35,331 nucleotides of DNA from Flavobacteriaceae bacterium. Lineage in GTDB: Bacteria; Bacteroidota; Bacteroidia; Flavobacteriales; Flavobacteriaceae. Both the position numbers and the translations under genes were made by a program. Shown here piece by piece: positions 8,997 through 16,122 of the stretch. Position 1 is the stretch's first letter. The number at the start of each line of letters is the position of its first letter. The DNA is taken from assembly GCA_002694465.1 (NCBI GenBank), contig NZMG01000050.1, positions 1 to 35,331 on the forward strand, in the 5' to 3' direction. The notes below the pieces were generated by a model. The model saw only the letters and a list, made by a program, of their open reading frames with translations, was not told the origin of the DNA and made no database searches.

Positions 8997-9555
8997 TGTA
9001 TGTAACCAATTCTTTTAATTGCTGAATACAGCGATATTTTTTGTTTCGAGCGGATGCTTCTCCAATATTAAATAAAGCAGCAATGTCTCTAAGCGATTTT
9101 TTTTCGAAATAAAACTGAGAAAGCAATTGTTTGCATTCATCACCTATCTTTTGAAAAGCCTTTTCTGCTAGGGCTATTTTTTGTTCTTTTTCTTCAAATA
9201 ATGAAGTCGTGTTTTCTTCCCCGTTTTCAGAAAATTGATGAAATGATTCTAACGAATTCGTTTTTTTAAATCGTGAAGAACGAAGCTCGTCTGTCCATTT
9301 GTTTTTGGCAATTTGATATAAATATCCTTGAAGTGCTGTTTCGTTATGTGGCGAAAACTTTCCTTCTTTAATATTTTTCCAAACCGTAATAAACGCTTCC
9401 TGATAGATATCTTTTGCTTGGGGCATAGATCCACTGTTTTTTAAAATATAAACTTCAATTTTTTTGTAGTTGCTCTGGTATAACTGTTTTAAAACCAATT
9501 CATTATTGGCTTTAATTTTAGAAACAAGTTCCCATTGTGCTGCTAATTGTGTCAT
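8989..9555 (-). CDS. ECF-type RNA polymerase sigma factor
   Basis: A 188-residue sigma-70 family protein without regions 1 and 3. Region 2 includes the core-binding stretch AKDIYQEAFITVWKNI and the following YLYQIAKNKWTDELR (about residues 48-100). Region 4 is at about 135-182 with the helix-turn-helix SLRDIAALFNIGEASARNKKYRCIQQLKEL. It is the first gene of the sigma/anti-sigma/CHAT operon and overlaps the anti-sigma start by 8 bp. Its own upstream region carries the TGATGACATT-N12-CGATG element also found before the subtilase and the transglutaminase-like gene, consistent with autoregulation. Sequence assigns the ECF class securely; the particular promoter specificity is inferred from the shared motif. 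Confidence 0.93.
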   Translation of the reverse strand: MTQLAAQWELVSKIKANNELVLKQLYQSNYKKIEVYILKNSGSMPQAKDIYQEAFITVWKNIKEGKFSPHNETALQGYLYQIAKNKWTDELRSSRFKKTNSLESFHQFSENGEENTTSLFEEKEQKIALAEKAFQKIGDECKQLLSQFYFEKKSLRDIAALFNIGEASARNKKYRCIQQLKELVTYNE

Positions 9556-9622
9556 TGCCCCATCTAAAGTAGATAGGGAAAGATACTAAAAATCAACTAC
9601 ATATTAATCTCATTTTGTATAA

Positions 9623-9649
9623 CATCGGTTTGGTTTTAAAATGTCATCA
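9623..9649 (-). promoter_or_regulatory. ECF-sigma promoter copy 3 (sigma/anti-sigma/CHAT operon)
   Basis: Minus strand TGTGATGACATT with the core at 9649-9640, 12 nt spacer, CGATG at 9627-9623, 67 nt before the sigma ATG. Copies 1 and 3 share two more bases upstream (TG). Presence before the sigma gene itself suggests positive autoregulation. Confidence 0.78.
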
Positions 9650-9701
9650 CAGGTTATGCAAAGCATGGGTAAATGGTTATATTTGTTTTTCAAAGTTGCT
9701 T

Positions 9702-10781
9702 ATGAATAAAAGCCAATTTCTTCCAGAAAAATACACTCAGTCTCCAGTAAAAGGAAAAGTTTCTTGGCAATCGCCTAGCAATATTGCTTTGGTAAAATAT
9801 TGGGGAAAATACGGTGAGCAATTGCCTAAAAATGCTTCTATTAGCTTTACGTTGAGCAACTGTCATACTAGAACTTCCGTTTTATTTCAGAAGAAAAGTA
9901 CTGAAGGTTTTGACTTTGAAGTCTATCTCGACGGAAAGCAAGAAAAGGGTTTTGAACCCAAAATTCAGAAATTCTTTGAGCGTGTTGAAGCCTATGTGCC
10001 ATTTCTGAAAAATTATCAATTTAAAATTGAAACCTCCAATAGTTTTCCGCATAGCAGCGGAATTGCCTCCTCTGCCAGCGGAATGAGTGCCTTGGCGTGT
10101 TGTTTAATGGAAATAGAAAAATCGTTAGGCGATTTTGAAATTTCCGAAGATTTCTTTAGTAAAAAAGCTTCATTTTTAGCCCGATTAGGCTCTGGAAGCG
10201 CATGCCGAAGCATCGAAGGGCCTTTGGTGGTTTGGGGAGAACATCCTCAAATTGGTAAAGCCACTAATTTATACGGTGTTCCGTATCCATATACAGTTCA
10301 TAAAAATTTTGAAAACTACCAAGACACTATTTTACTGGTGGATAAAGGTGAAAAGCAGGTGAGTAGTACCGTGGGCCATAATTTAATGCACAATCACCCT
10401 TTTGCCGAACAACGATTTGAGCAAGCCAATGAAAACCTCTCGAAACTGATCCCTGTATTAAAAAGTGGAAATCTATCTGAATTTATAAGTATTGTGGAAA
10501 GTGAAGCGCTGTCGTTACACGCCATGATGCTCACTTCCAATCCGTATTTTATTTTAATGAAGCCGAATACATTAGAAATTATTAATCGGATTTGGGATTT
10601 CAGAAAAGAAACAGGAAGTAAGGTTTGTTTTACACTCGATGCAGGTGCCAACGTCCATGTTTTGTTTCCTGAAGCTGAAAAAGCACTCGTTTCAGAATTT
10701 ATAAAAACGCAATTGACGCCATTTTGCAAAAACGGAGAGTTTATTGAAGATTCAGTAGGGTTTGGTGCTCAAAAACTATAG
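9702..10781 (+). CDS. mvaD: Diphosphomevalonate decarboxylase (GHMP family)
   Basis: Catalyses the ATP-dependent decarboxylation of mevalonate diphosphate to isopentenyl diphosphate, the last step of the mevalonate pathway, in the cytoplasm. The 359-residue protein has the family's N-terminal SNIALVKYWGK motif, the phosphate-binding loop in FPHSSGIASSASGMSAL, the RLGSGSACRSIEGP stretch and TLDAGANVHVLFP near the C-terminus. The chosen start is ATG at 9702 (MNKSQFLPEKYTQSP). The frame continues upstream to 9615, but those 29 residues are not family-like. A TAnnTTTG box (TATATTTG, 9678-9685) lies 16 nt before the ATG, without a clear -33 element. The gene abuts the convergent T9SS gene with no bases between the two stop codons. 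Confidence 0.93.
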   Translation: MNKSQFLPEKYTQSPVKGKVSWQSPSNIALVKYWGKYGEQLPKNASISFTLSNCHTRTSVLFQKKSTEGFDFEVYLDGKQEKGFEPKIQKFFERVEAYVPFLKNYQFKIETSNSFPHSSGIASSASGMSALACCLMEIEKSLGDFEISEDFFSKKASFLARLGSGSACRSIEGPLVVWGEHPQIGKATNLYGVPYPYTVHKNFENYQDTILLVDKGEKQVSSTVGHNLMHNHPFAEQRFEQANENLSKLIPVLKSGNLSEFISIVESEALSLHAMMLTSNPYFILMKPNTLEIINRIWDFRKETGSKVCFTLDAGANVHVLFPEAEKALVSEFIKTQLTPFCKNGEFIEDSVGFGAQKL

Positions 10782-12266
10782 CTATTCCACTATAAAGTTC
10801 GTCGCTCCCAGAACCCCTTTTTCTGAAACTAACTTTGCGATATAGATGCCGCTTGTTAATTGCGATGTTTCAACTTGAGTGACTTCCGATGCCACTTTTT
10901 TAGCCTCAATTTTTTGACCTAATATTGAATATATTTCAATTTGTAAGTTTTCGTATTGCTGAAGAATCTCAGAAGCATAATTAAAAGAAATGATTTCTGA
11001 AGCGGGATTAGGATTTACAAAAAAATGTGGTGTTTTAGTAAATTCATCTGTGCCCAAAAGCTCCATGATTTCAGAAACTTTTAACGTCACCGAATTACTA
11101 TCGCAAATTACATCAAAGATGTAGCTAAAGTTGGTGGTGCTTGCTAAAATTTCAGTAGGCAGATTACAATTTAAATTATTGCTACTTGTAATCACTGTTA
11201 TTTCATCATCAAGCGCCAATTCATCCATTAAATATAATCGGATATTTCCTTCAATGGTGGGTGACCCAAACACGTGTACCATATCGTGTTCTGAAGGGCT
11301 CATTACATCTACTTCGAGTATCGCATTGGGCGGAAAATGAAAATTATTGACGAATTCCAACGCACCAACGCTGTGAAACCCTCCTGGGTACACATATCCG
11401 TTGTTTACAAAATTAGCAGTAATATCGTAGGAGCCATTACCTATCAAAAACCCGTCTTCATTGTTGGTAAAATTTTGAGAGCCTACTAAAAACAAGAAAA
11501 TCTGTTCTTCGTCCAACAGTATTATACCAGAATTATTCATATCAAAAATCATATAAAAAGCACCAGGGCCACCGTTCGATATTCTTCGTATGAGTCCATC
11601 ATTATTTACGGTTGCAACTCCACTATCTTCAATTAATCCGCCAGGGCTATTGATATTTATTTCGGCTCCATGTGCGTTGTTGATGGTGGTTATTCCATAC
11701 AAACTAATGGTGCCACTATCTAAAATTAAGATTTCGCTTCGGTTATTGAGAATAACGTCGTGCATTTCTTTCATTTCACTGGATTCTATCAAAATTGTAC
11801 CGTCATTTTCAATGATTCCACCTTGCAATATTCCATCTAAAAATATAAGTTCGCCCCCATCCGCTATCTCAATTTCATTGGGAACACCATTTGTGATGCT
11901 GCCTTCCACGATAAGCGTAGCACCTGGCTCAATCACAATGATTCCCCCATTATTTTGCAATGTTCCAATGACTTCGATTTCGGCATTATTAAGGGTAAGG
12001 GTCTGCTGACTGGTTAGTGTGCCATTTACAATTAATCTGGCACCTTGTTGAATGACAATAGTACCGCCTTCGTTGTTCGCACTTACATCAACTATAATTC
12101 CATTGCCCGAAATTAATACATCGCTCGTCCCATCTGGAACCGAAAAAACATCCCAATTATCGGGATTGTTCCAATAATTATCGCCCCCATTGCCCGTCCA
12201 CGTATGTGTTTGAGAAAATGAAAAGATAGAAAGTAATACAAATCCTAAGAGAGTAATTTTTTTCAT
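10782..12266 (-). CDS. T9SS-sorted extracellular protein with beta-helix-like repeats
   Basis: A 494-residue protein with signal peptide (about 1-18, FSFSQ), a mature start THTWTGNGGDNYWNNPDNW typical of exported Bacteroidota proteins, and then repeating turns built on patterns such as GTLQNNGGIIVIEPGATLIVEG, suggestive of a right-handed beta-helix (about 60-320). Residues about 415-494 (FVNPNPASEIISFNY, then LTSGIYIAKL and NFIVE) form a T9SS type A sorting domain. No catalytic residues are evident. It interrupts the mevalonate cluster on the opposite strand and is probably a monocistronic cell-surface or secreted protein. Adhesive or carbohydrate-contacting roles are possible but unsupported. 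Confidence 0.85.
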   Translation of the reverse strand: MKKITLLGFVLLSIFSFSQTHTWTGNGGDNYWNNPDNWDVFSVPDGTSDVLISGNGIIVDVSANNEGGTIVIQQGARLIVNGTLTSQQTLTLNNAEIEVIGTLQNNGGIIVIEPGATLIVEGSITNGVPNEIEIADGGELIFLDGILQGGIIENDGTILIESSEMKEMHDVILNNRSEILILDSGTISLYGITTINNAHGAEININSPGGLIEDSGVATVNNDGLIRRISNGGPGAFYMIFDMNNSGIILLDEEQIFLFLVGSQNFTNNEDGFLIGNGSYDITANFVNNGYVYPGGFHSVGALEFVNNFHFPPNAILEVDVMSPSEHDMVHVFGSPTIEGNIRLYLMDELALDDEITVITSSNNLNCNLPTEILASTTNFSYIFDVICDSNSVTLKVSEIMELLGTDEFTKTPHFFVNPNPASEIISFNYASEILQQYENLQIEIYSILGQKIEAKKVASEVTQVETSQLTSGIYIAKLVSEKGVLGATNFIVE

Positions 12267-12367
12267 AACACAACATTTTTATTGTAAGGTACTAAAAATC
12301 TGAAAGTTGTTCTTTTAAATTTAGGAGTTTTTGGTTTTTTTTCACAATAAGATATGCTTATAAATAC

Positions 12368-12375
12368 TATATTTG
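12368..12375 (+). promoter_or_regulatory. TAnnTTTG -7 box upstream of mevalonate kinase
   Basis: TATATTTG matches the Bacteroidota housekeeping -7 consensus and lies 61 nt before the ATG. No TTG at the expected distance upstream is visible, so the promoter is incomplete by consensus. Confidence 0.45.
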
Positions 12376-12401
12376 CAGTACAGTTGAGTTATCATTTAAA
12401 A

Positions 12402-12421
12402 TGTAGTATCTTTATACTACA
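12402..12421 (+). promoter_or_regulatory. Perfect 8+4+8 inverted repeat in the mevalonate kinase leader
   Basis: TGTAGTAT, 4 nt, ATACTACA. It lies between the presumed promoter and the ATG at 12437, so it could be an operator or a small leader hairpin. No regulator can be named. Confidence 0.5.
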
Positions 12422-12436
12422 ACAGTAAAAAAGCGT

Positions 12437-13375
12437 ATGCACGGTCCCCTTTTCTATTCAAAAATCCTTCTCTTTGGTGAATATGGTATCATTAAAGATT
12501 CAAAAGGACTCTCTATTCCTTATAATTTTTACAACGGTGCCTTAAAGATTGACGAACACCATACGGTGGGAACGTTTAAATCTAATGACAATCTGCGTCG
12601 TTTTTCAGAATATTTGGAAAAGTTACAAAAAGAGCAACCCAAGTTGGTGCATTTTGATTTGGATAGACTAAAAGAAGATATCACCAAAGGATTGTATTTC
12701 GACTCTAGTATTCCGCAGGGGTATGGAGTGGGTAGTAGCGGTGCGTTAGTGGCTGCCATTTACGATAAATACGCTACCGAAAAAATCACCGTACTGGAGA
12801 ACTTAACTCGTGAAAAGCTATTACAACTGAAAGCTATTTTTGCGGAAATGGAATCCTTTTTCCATGGCAAATCTTCAGGGTTGGATCCGCTTAACAGCTA
12901 TTTAAGTTTACCCATTCTTATCAATTCTAAAGACCATATCGAACCTGCAGGTATTCCTTCACAAACCGAAAGTGGTAAAGGTGCCGTCTTTTTATTAGAT
13001 AGTGGAACCACAGGAGAAACAGCACCTATGGTACACATTTTTATGGAAAAGATGAAGCAGGAAGGTTTCCGAAATATGCTTAAAAATCAATTTGTAAAGC
13101 ATACCGATGCTTGTGTGGAAGATTTCTTAAAAGGAGATGTAAAATCACTCTTCGGAAATATAAAGCACCTTTCCAAAGTTGTGCTAGATAACTTTAAACC
13201 TATGATTCCTAAGGAATTTCATAAACTTTGGAAAAAGGGAATTGAAACCAATGCCTATTACCTAAAATTATGTGGCTCTGGTGGAGGTGGGTATATGCTA
13301 GGTTTTACTGAAGACCTTGAAAAAGCCAAAGCGGCTTTAAAAGACTACAAACTAGAAGTAGTTTACAACTTCTAG
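12437..13375 (+). CDS. mvk: Mevalonate kinase-like GHMP kinase
   Basis: A 312-residue cytoplasmic GHMP kinase, predicted to phosphorylate mevalonate (ATP to mevalonate 5-phosphate). The N-terminus SKILLFGEYGII matches GHMP motif 1. The ATP loop is PQGYGVGSSGALVAAIY (residues 93-109). HGKSSGLDPLNSYL (about 147-160) carries the catalytic-base Asp region, and CGSGGGGYMLGF near residue 280 is GHMP motif 3. Phosphomevalonate kinase is an alternative from motifs alone. The neighbouring diphosphomevalonate decarboxylase and UbiA genes and the family's usual position in flavobacteria favour mevalonate kinase. It is followed after 21 bp by the UbiA gene, so co-transcription is likely. Confidence 0.85.
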   Translation: MHGPLFYSKILLFGEYGIIKDSKGLSIPYNFYNGALKIDEHHTVGTFKSNDNLRRFSEYLEKLQKEQPKLVHFDLDRLKEDITKGLYFDSSIPQGYGVGSSGALVAAIYDKYATEKITVLENLTREKLLQLKAIFAEMESFFHGKSSGLDPLNSYLSLPILINSKDHIEPAGIPSQTESGKGAVFLLDSGTTGETAPMVHIFMEKMKQEGFRNMLKNQFVKHTDACVEDFLKGDVKSLFGNIKHLSKVVLDNFKPMIPKEFHKLWKKGIETNAYYLKLCGSGGGGYMLGFTEDLEKAKAALKDYKLEVVYNF

Positions 13376-13396
13376 ATTTTCTAAAACGGCTCCGTG

Positions 13397-14317
13397 ATGT
13401 TGAGCAGAAAGCAAAAACTCTTTTTATTAAAACTTTTCAGTTTGTTTTCTGTGGTGCGGGGATACAACATTTTAGTTATTGTAATTGCGCAATATTTAGC
13501 AGCTATTTACATTATGGCGCCACACTTGGCTGGGCGTAAAGTCTTGTTTGATGTAAATCTTTTAATGCTGGTCTTGGCATCTGCAAGTGCTATTGCGGGT
13601 GGATATATTATAAATAATTTTTACGATAGAGAGAAGGATTTAATCAATAGGCCATTAAAGACCAAGCTCGATAGATTGGTGAGCCAGCGCACTAAGTTGA
13701 CCACCTATTTTGTGCTCAATTTTCTCTCGGTAGTATTCGCTAGTTATGTATCGTTTAAGGCGGTAGTTTTCTTTTCTGTCTATATTTTTATGTTGTGGTT
13801 TTATTCTCATAAGCTTAAAAAATATCCCTTTATTGGGAACTTCACCGCAGCAATTTTAGCAGTAGTGCCCTTTTTTGCCGTGTTTATTTATTATCACAAT
13901 TTTGCATTGGTCATTTTTGTCCATGCCACCTTTTTGTTTCTTTTAATCTCAATGCGGGAGTTGGTAAAAGACCTAGAAAATATTAAAGGGGATTTAACAC
14001 AAAACTACCGTACCATTCCTGTGGTGTATGGAGAAAGGGTCTCAAAATGGATGCTCACTATTTTAGCGGCACTAACCTTAGTCCCAATTTTCTTTTTATT
14101 GACCTATTTTGAGATTGGTTATATGCGGTATTACTTTCTTGCTACCACGTTAGCATTACTTGTTTTTGTCTTATTTCTTTGGGTGTCTCAAGCAAAACTT
14201 CACTACATTTTACTACATACCATCTTACGTTTAGGAATTGTAATAGGAGTATTTAGTATTGTGTTACTAGATGTAGATGTGTTATTACGTAGGTTGAGTT
14301 GGGTGGGGGTGTTATAA
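13397..14317 (+). CDS. UbiA-family prenyltransferase (geranylgeranylglycerol-phosphate geranylgeranyltransferase type)
   Basis: A 306-residue polytopic membrane protein with eight to nine hydrophobic segments. The two Mg-diphosphate motifs of the UbiA superfamily are present: NNFYDREKD (Asp77, Asp81) in the loop after helix 2 and MRELVKDLENIKGD (Asp192, Asp199) after helix 6. Flavobacterial members at this position are usually annotated as geranylgeranylglycerol-phosphate geranylgeranyltransferases; chlorophyll-synthase-like or menaquinone-type acceptors cannot be excluded. Co-location with mevalonate kinase fits use of an isoprenoid diphosphate. The start is ATG at 13397; a GTG in frame at 13394 is possible. 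The gene ends 3 bp before the stop of the convergent zinc-ribbon gene. Confidence 0.82.
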   Translation: MLSRKQKLFLLKLFSLFSVVRGYNILVIVIAQYLAAIYIMAPHLAGRKVLFDVNLLMLVLASASAIAGGYIINNFYDREKDLINRPLKTKLDRLVSQRTKLTTYFVLNFLSVVFASYVSFKAVVFFSVYIFMLWFYSHKLKKYPFIGNFTAAILAVVPFFAVFIYYHNFALVIFVHATFLFLLISMRELVKDLENIKGDLTQNYRTIPVVYGERVSKWMLTILAALTLVPIFFLLTYFEIGYMRYYFLATTLALLVFVLFLWVSQAKLHYILLHTILRLGIVIGVFSIVLLDVDVLLRRLSWVGVL

Positions 14318-14320
14318 TTA

Positions 14321-14548
14321 TTACCCTTTAAAATACCCAGAGCCACCACAACCACCACATTGTTCTCTTTTTCCTTGAGAAATAACGGTGCCCTGCCCGC
14401 GACATTGCCCACATAAGGTTGCAGGTGCTGCCACCCGTACATTTCCACTTCCTTGACAACCCAAGCAAGTTGTTTTATTACCGTTCCAGACGGTGGTGCC
14501 TTGTCCTCGGCATTGGCCACAGGTGACTGTTGTTGTGTTGTTGTTCAT
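14321..14548 (-). CDS. Small DnaJ-type cysteine-rich zinc-binding protein
   Basis: Only 75 residues, composed almost entirely of four CxxCxGxG-type motifs: CGQCRGQG, CLGCQGSG, CGQCRGQG and CGGCGGSG. This is the pattern of the DnaJ central cysteine-rich zinc-binding domain, here without J-domain or substrate-binding domains. The four motifs could bind two zinc ions. Stand-alone mini-proteins of this kind occur in bacteria, mostly as RNA/protein-binding or chaperone-accessory candidates of unknown role. It is convergent with the UbiA gene. No signal peptide, so cytoplasmic. Confidence 0.8.
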   Translation of the reverse strand: MNNNTTTVTCGQCRGQGTTVWNGNKTTCLGCQGSGNVRVAAPATLCGQCRGQGTVISQGKREQCGGCGGSGYFKG

Positions 14549-14740
14549 GGGGATAAAGAGTTATATGTGTGTATTGTTGTGCAATTTTAGTTCCGTTCTG
14601 TTATTTCTTACCGTACTTCATTTTTTTAAATTTCTATGGCTAATAATTTTATTACTCATCCTTGTGGCAACCCTCCCAAAGATAGGAAAAAGGATATTGT
14701 ATTTAGGTAGTCGTGAAGTCCTAAAAAGAGGCAGTATAAA

Positions 14741-14951
14741 CAACAGCTGTAGCAATTTTATCCACAGCTGTAGCAGTTTCCCCCACACGATTGGCATTTC
14801 CCCCCACACAAGTGGCTATTTAACCCACAGGCTGTAGCAATTTCACCCACACAGGTAGCAATTTCCCCCACTCAATTGGCTATTTCTCCTACTCAGTTGG
14901 CATTTACCGCTACACCATTGGTATTTACTACAACAGATGTGGCAGTTTATA
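14741..14951. repeat. Degenerate 21-bp tandem repeat, about 10 units
   Basis: Successive units start at 14741, 14762, 14783, 14804, 14825 (22 bp, one insertion), 14847, 14868, 14889, 14910 and 14931. They follow an approximate consensus CCACACAGTTGGCATTTCCC. The invariant core is roughly GGCNATTT, or its variant TAGCAATTT. Units are contiguous without spacers, so this is a minisatellite, not CRISPR. Confidence 0.88.
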
Positions 14952-15069
14952 CACGAATGTTAAATTTTGTCCTACGTCTTACGTCCTATGTCTTGCTTAT
15001 TGTTTCTCCCTTACTTTATGCTAATACCTAAAGTTTTCTTAGGAATCATCGTAGTTTCATTACTTGCTG

Positions 15070-15077
15070 TATCTTTG
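15070..15077 (+). promoter_or_regulatory. TAnnTTTG -7 box upstream of the pseudouridine-synthase-like gene
   Basis: TATCTTTG matches the Bacteroidota -7 consensus, 38 nt before the ATG at 15116. A TTG at the expected -33 distance is not visible. Confidence 0.45.
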
Positions 15078-15097
15078 CAAAATAGTAACTAAAAAGA

Positions 15098-15115
15098 TTC
15101 CTGCCTTCGCAGGAA
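15098..15115. repeat. REP-like palindrome TTCCTGC-CTTC-GCAGGAA abutting the start codon
   Basis: A perfect 7-bp stem with a CTTC loop ends one base before the ATG at 15116. The form resembles dispersed palindromic (REP-type) elements common in bacterial intergenic DNA. Its position could affect translation of the downstream gene and makes the exact start (15116 or 15122) uncertain. Confidence 0.6.
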
Positions 15116-15994
15116 ATGAATATGAGCAGAAGAGATCAAGGAAGTAAAGGAAAACCATCGGGAAGAGGTGGAAACAATGTTCGTAAAGGGAGTCATGCCA
15201 GAGGAAATGCTCCTATAAAAAAAGATGGTCCAAAAAAGCCTTTCATTAAAGAAAATAGAGAAAATAAAGGAGGGGTTTCTAAAAAGAAACTGGGAGACGG
15301 CATTCGTCTTAATAAATATATTGCCAACAGTGGGATTTGCTCGCGTCGTGAGGCAGATACCTACATTGCTACAGGGTTGGTTACCGTAAATGGTAAAATC
15401 ATAAATGAAATGGGCTTTCAAGTAAAGCCTACCGATGAGGTTAAGTTCGACGGTCGTCGCATTAATCCTGAGCCAGTGACCCATATTTTACTCAACAAAC
15501 CCAAAGGAGTGGCTTCTACCAATAGCGAGAGTAAAGGTTTGACGGTTATGGATCTTATTGCCAACGCTACCAGTGCCAAAGTAAAACCTGTGGGGCGCTT
15601 GGGAAGAAATGCTACGGGATTATTCCTATTTACAAATGATGATGTGCTTATTAATAAGATTCATAAAAAGGGAATGTCACGTCTATTTCATATAGAATTG
15701 GATAAAAACCTAAAAGGGGATGATCTTCAAAAAATACAAGAGGGGCTTAAAATTGAAGGAAAAGAGGTAGCGGTAGAGGAGATTAAATATGTAGATAACG
15801 CTCCCAAAAAAGAAGTGGGTTTAAAGATTAAAAACATGGGGAATAGTATTATCCGTGATATTTTTGAACATCTAGGCTACCAAGTGGTACGTGTAGATTG
15901 TGTTACGCTTGGCCCACTTACCAAAAAAGACTTGCCACGAGGGCGTTGGCGTATGCTTACTCCAGAGGAAATTAATCTTTTTTCCATGGCATAA
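15116..15994 (+). CDS. RsuA/RluB-family pseudouridine-synthase-like protein lacking the catalytic Asp
   Basis: A 292-residue protein. Residues 1-60 are a basic Gly/Lys/Arg-rich tail. Residues 63-110 are an S4 RNA-binding domain (IRLNKYIANSGICSRREAD), and 122-290 the pseudouridine synthase fold (HILLNKPKG, then PVGRLGRNATGLFLFTND). In active RsuA/RluB/RluE/RluF enzymes the motif is GRLDxxTxGLLLLT. Here the catalytic Asp position is Gly163 (codon GGA at about 15602). The rest of the fold looks intact, including the C-terminal VDCVTLGPL. RNA binding is likely; isomerase activity is doubtful if the reading is correct. The ATG at 15116 abuts a hairpin; MSRR at 15122 is an alternative start. Confidence 0.85.
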   Translation: MNMSRRDQGSKGKPSGRGGNNVRKGSHARGNAPIKKDGPKKPFIKENRENKGGVSKKKLGDGIRLNKYIANSGICSRREADTYIATGLVTVNGKIINEMGFQVKPTDEVKFDGRRINPEPVTHILLNKPKGVASTNSESKGLTVMDLIANATSAKVKPVGRLGRNATGLFLFTNDDVLINKIHKKGMSRLFHIELDKNLKGDDLQKIQEGLKIEGKEVAVEEIKYVDNAPKKEVGLKIKNMGNSIIRDIFEHLGYQVVRVDCVTLGPLTKKDLPRGRWRMLTPEEINLFSMA

Positions 15995-16122
15995 ATTCTT
16001 AAAAAATTTAACTTTAAAATTTTTCTTCAAAAGGTTTTGTGTTTCAGAAAAAAAATTACATTTGCTCCGCTTTTTGCAATACACATTGAAAGAGAATTTT
16101 ACATTCGGTTTTTTGAAGTTTA

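Larger units (their letters stand above)
14549..15115. other. 567-bp intergenic region with tandem repeat and palindrome
   Basis: No gene is supported here. The left part (14549-14740) is AT-rich upstream sequence of the zinc-ribbon gene. 14741-14951 is a 21-bp degenerate repeat array. 14970-14995 has a short imprecise duplication around TACGTCTTACGTCC. The right part holds the promoter box and hairpin of the pseudouridine-synthase-like gene. Open frames across the repeat exist only because 21 is a multiple of three. Confidence 0.75.

Noticed and set aside
5024..9555. Type III-E CRISPR (Craspase) locus suggested by TPR-CHAT plus sigma factor
   Set aside because: No gRAMP/Cas7-11, Csx30, Csx31, cas1/cas2 or CRISPR repeats in the window, and the CHAT protein here has a signal peptide and membrane anchor.
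9678..9685. TATATTTG as a confident promoter for mvaD
   Set aside because: Only the -7 box is present, the -33 TTG is missing and the implied leader is under 15 nt; mentioned only in the gene entry.
11590..12009. Plus-strand frame of 139 codons
   Set aside because: Antisense shadow of the repetitive T9SS protein; Ser/Pro/Ile-rich composition with no motif.
14493..14837. Plus-strand open frame of 114 codons and minus-strand frame 14618-14809 across the repeat
   Set aside because: They exist because the repeat length is a multiple of three and no stop falls in the unit. They are broken by the 22-bp unit, and the upstream half has no protein-like composition.
14741..14951. CRISPR array
   Set aside because: Units are contiguous, 21 bp and degenerate, with no unique spacers.
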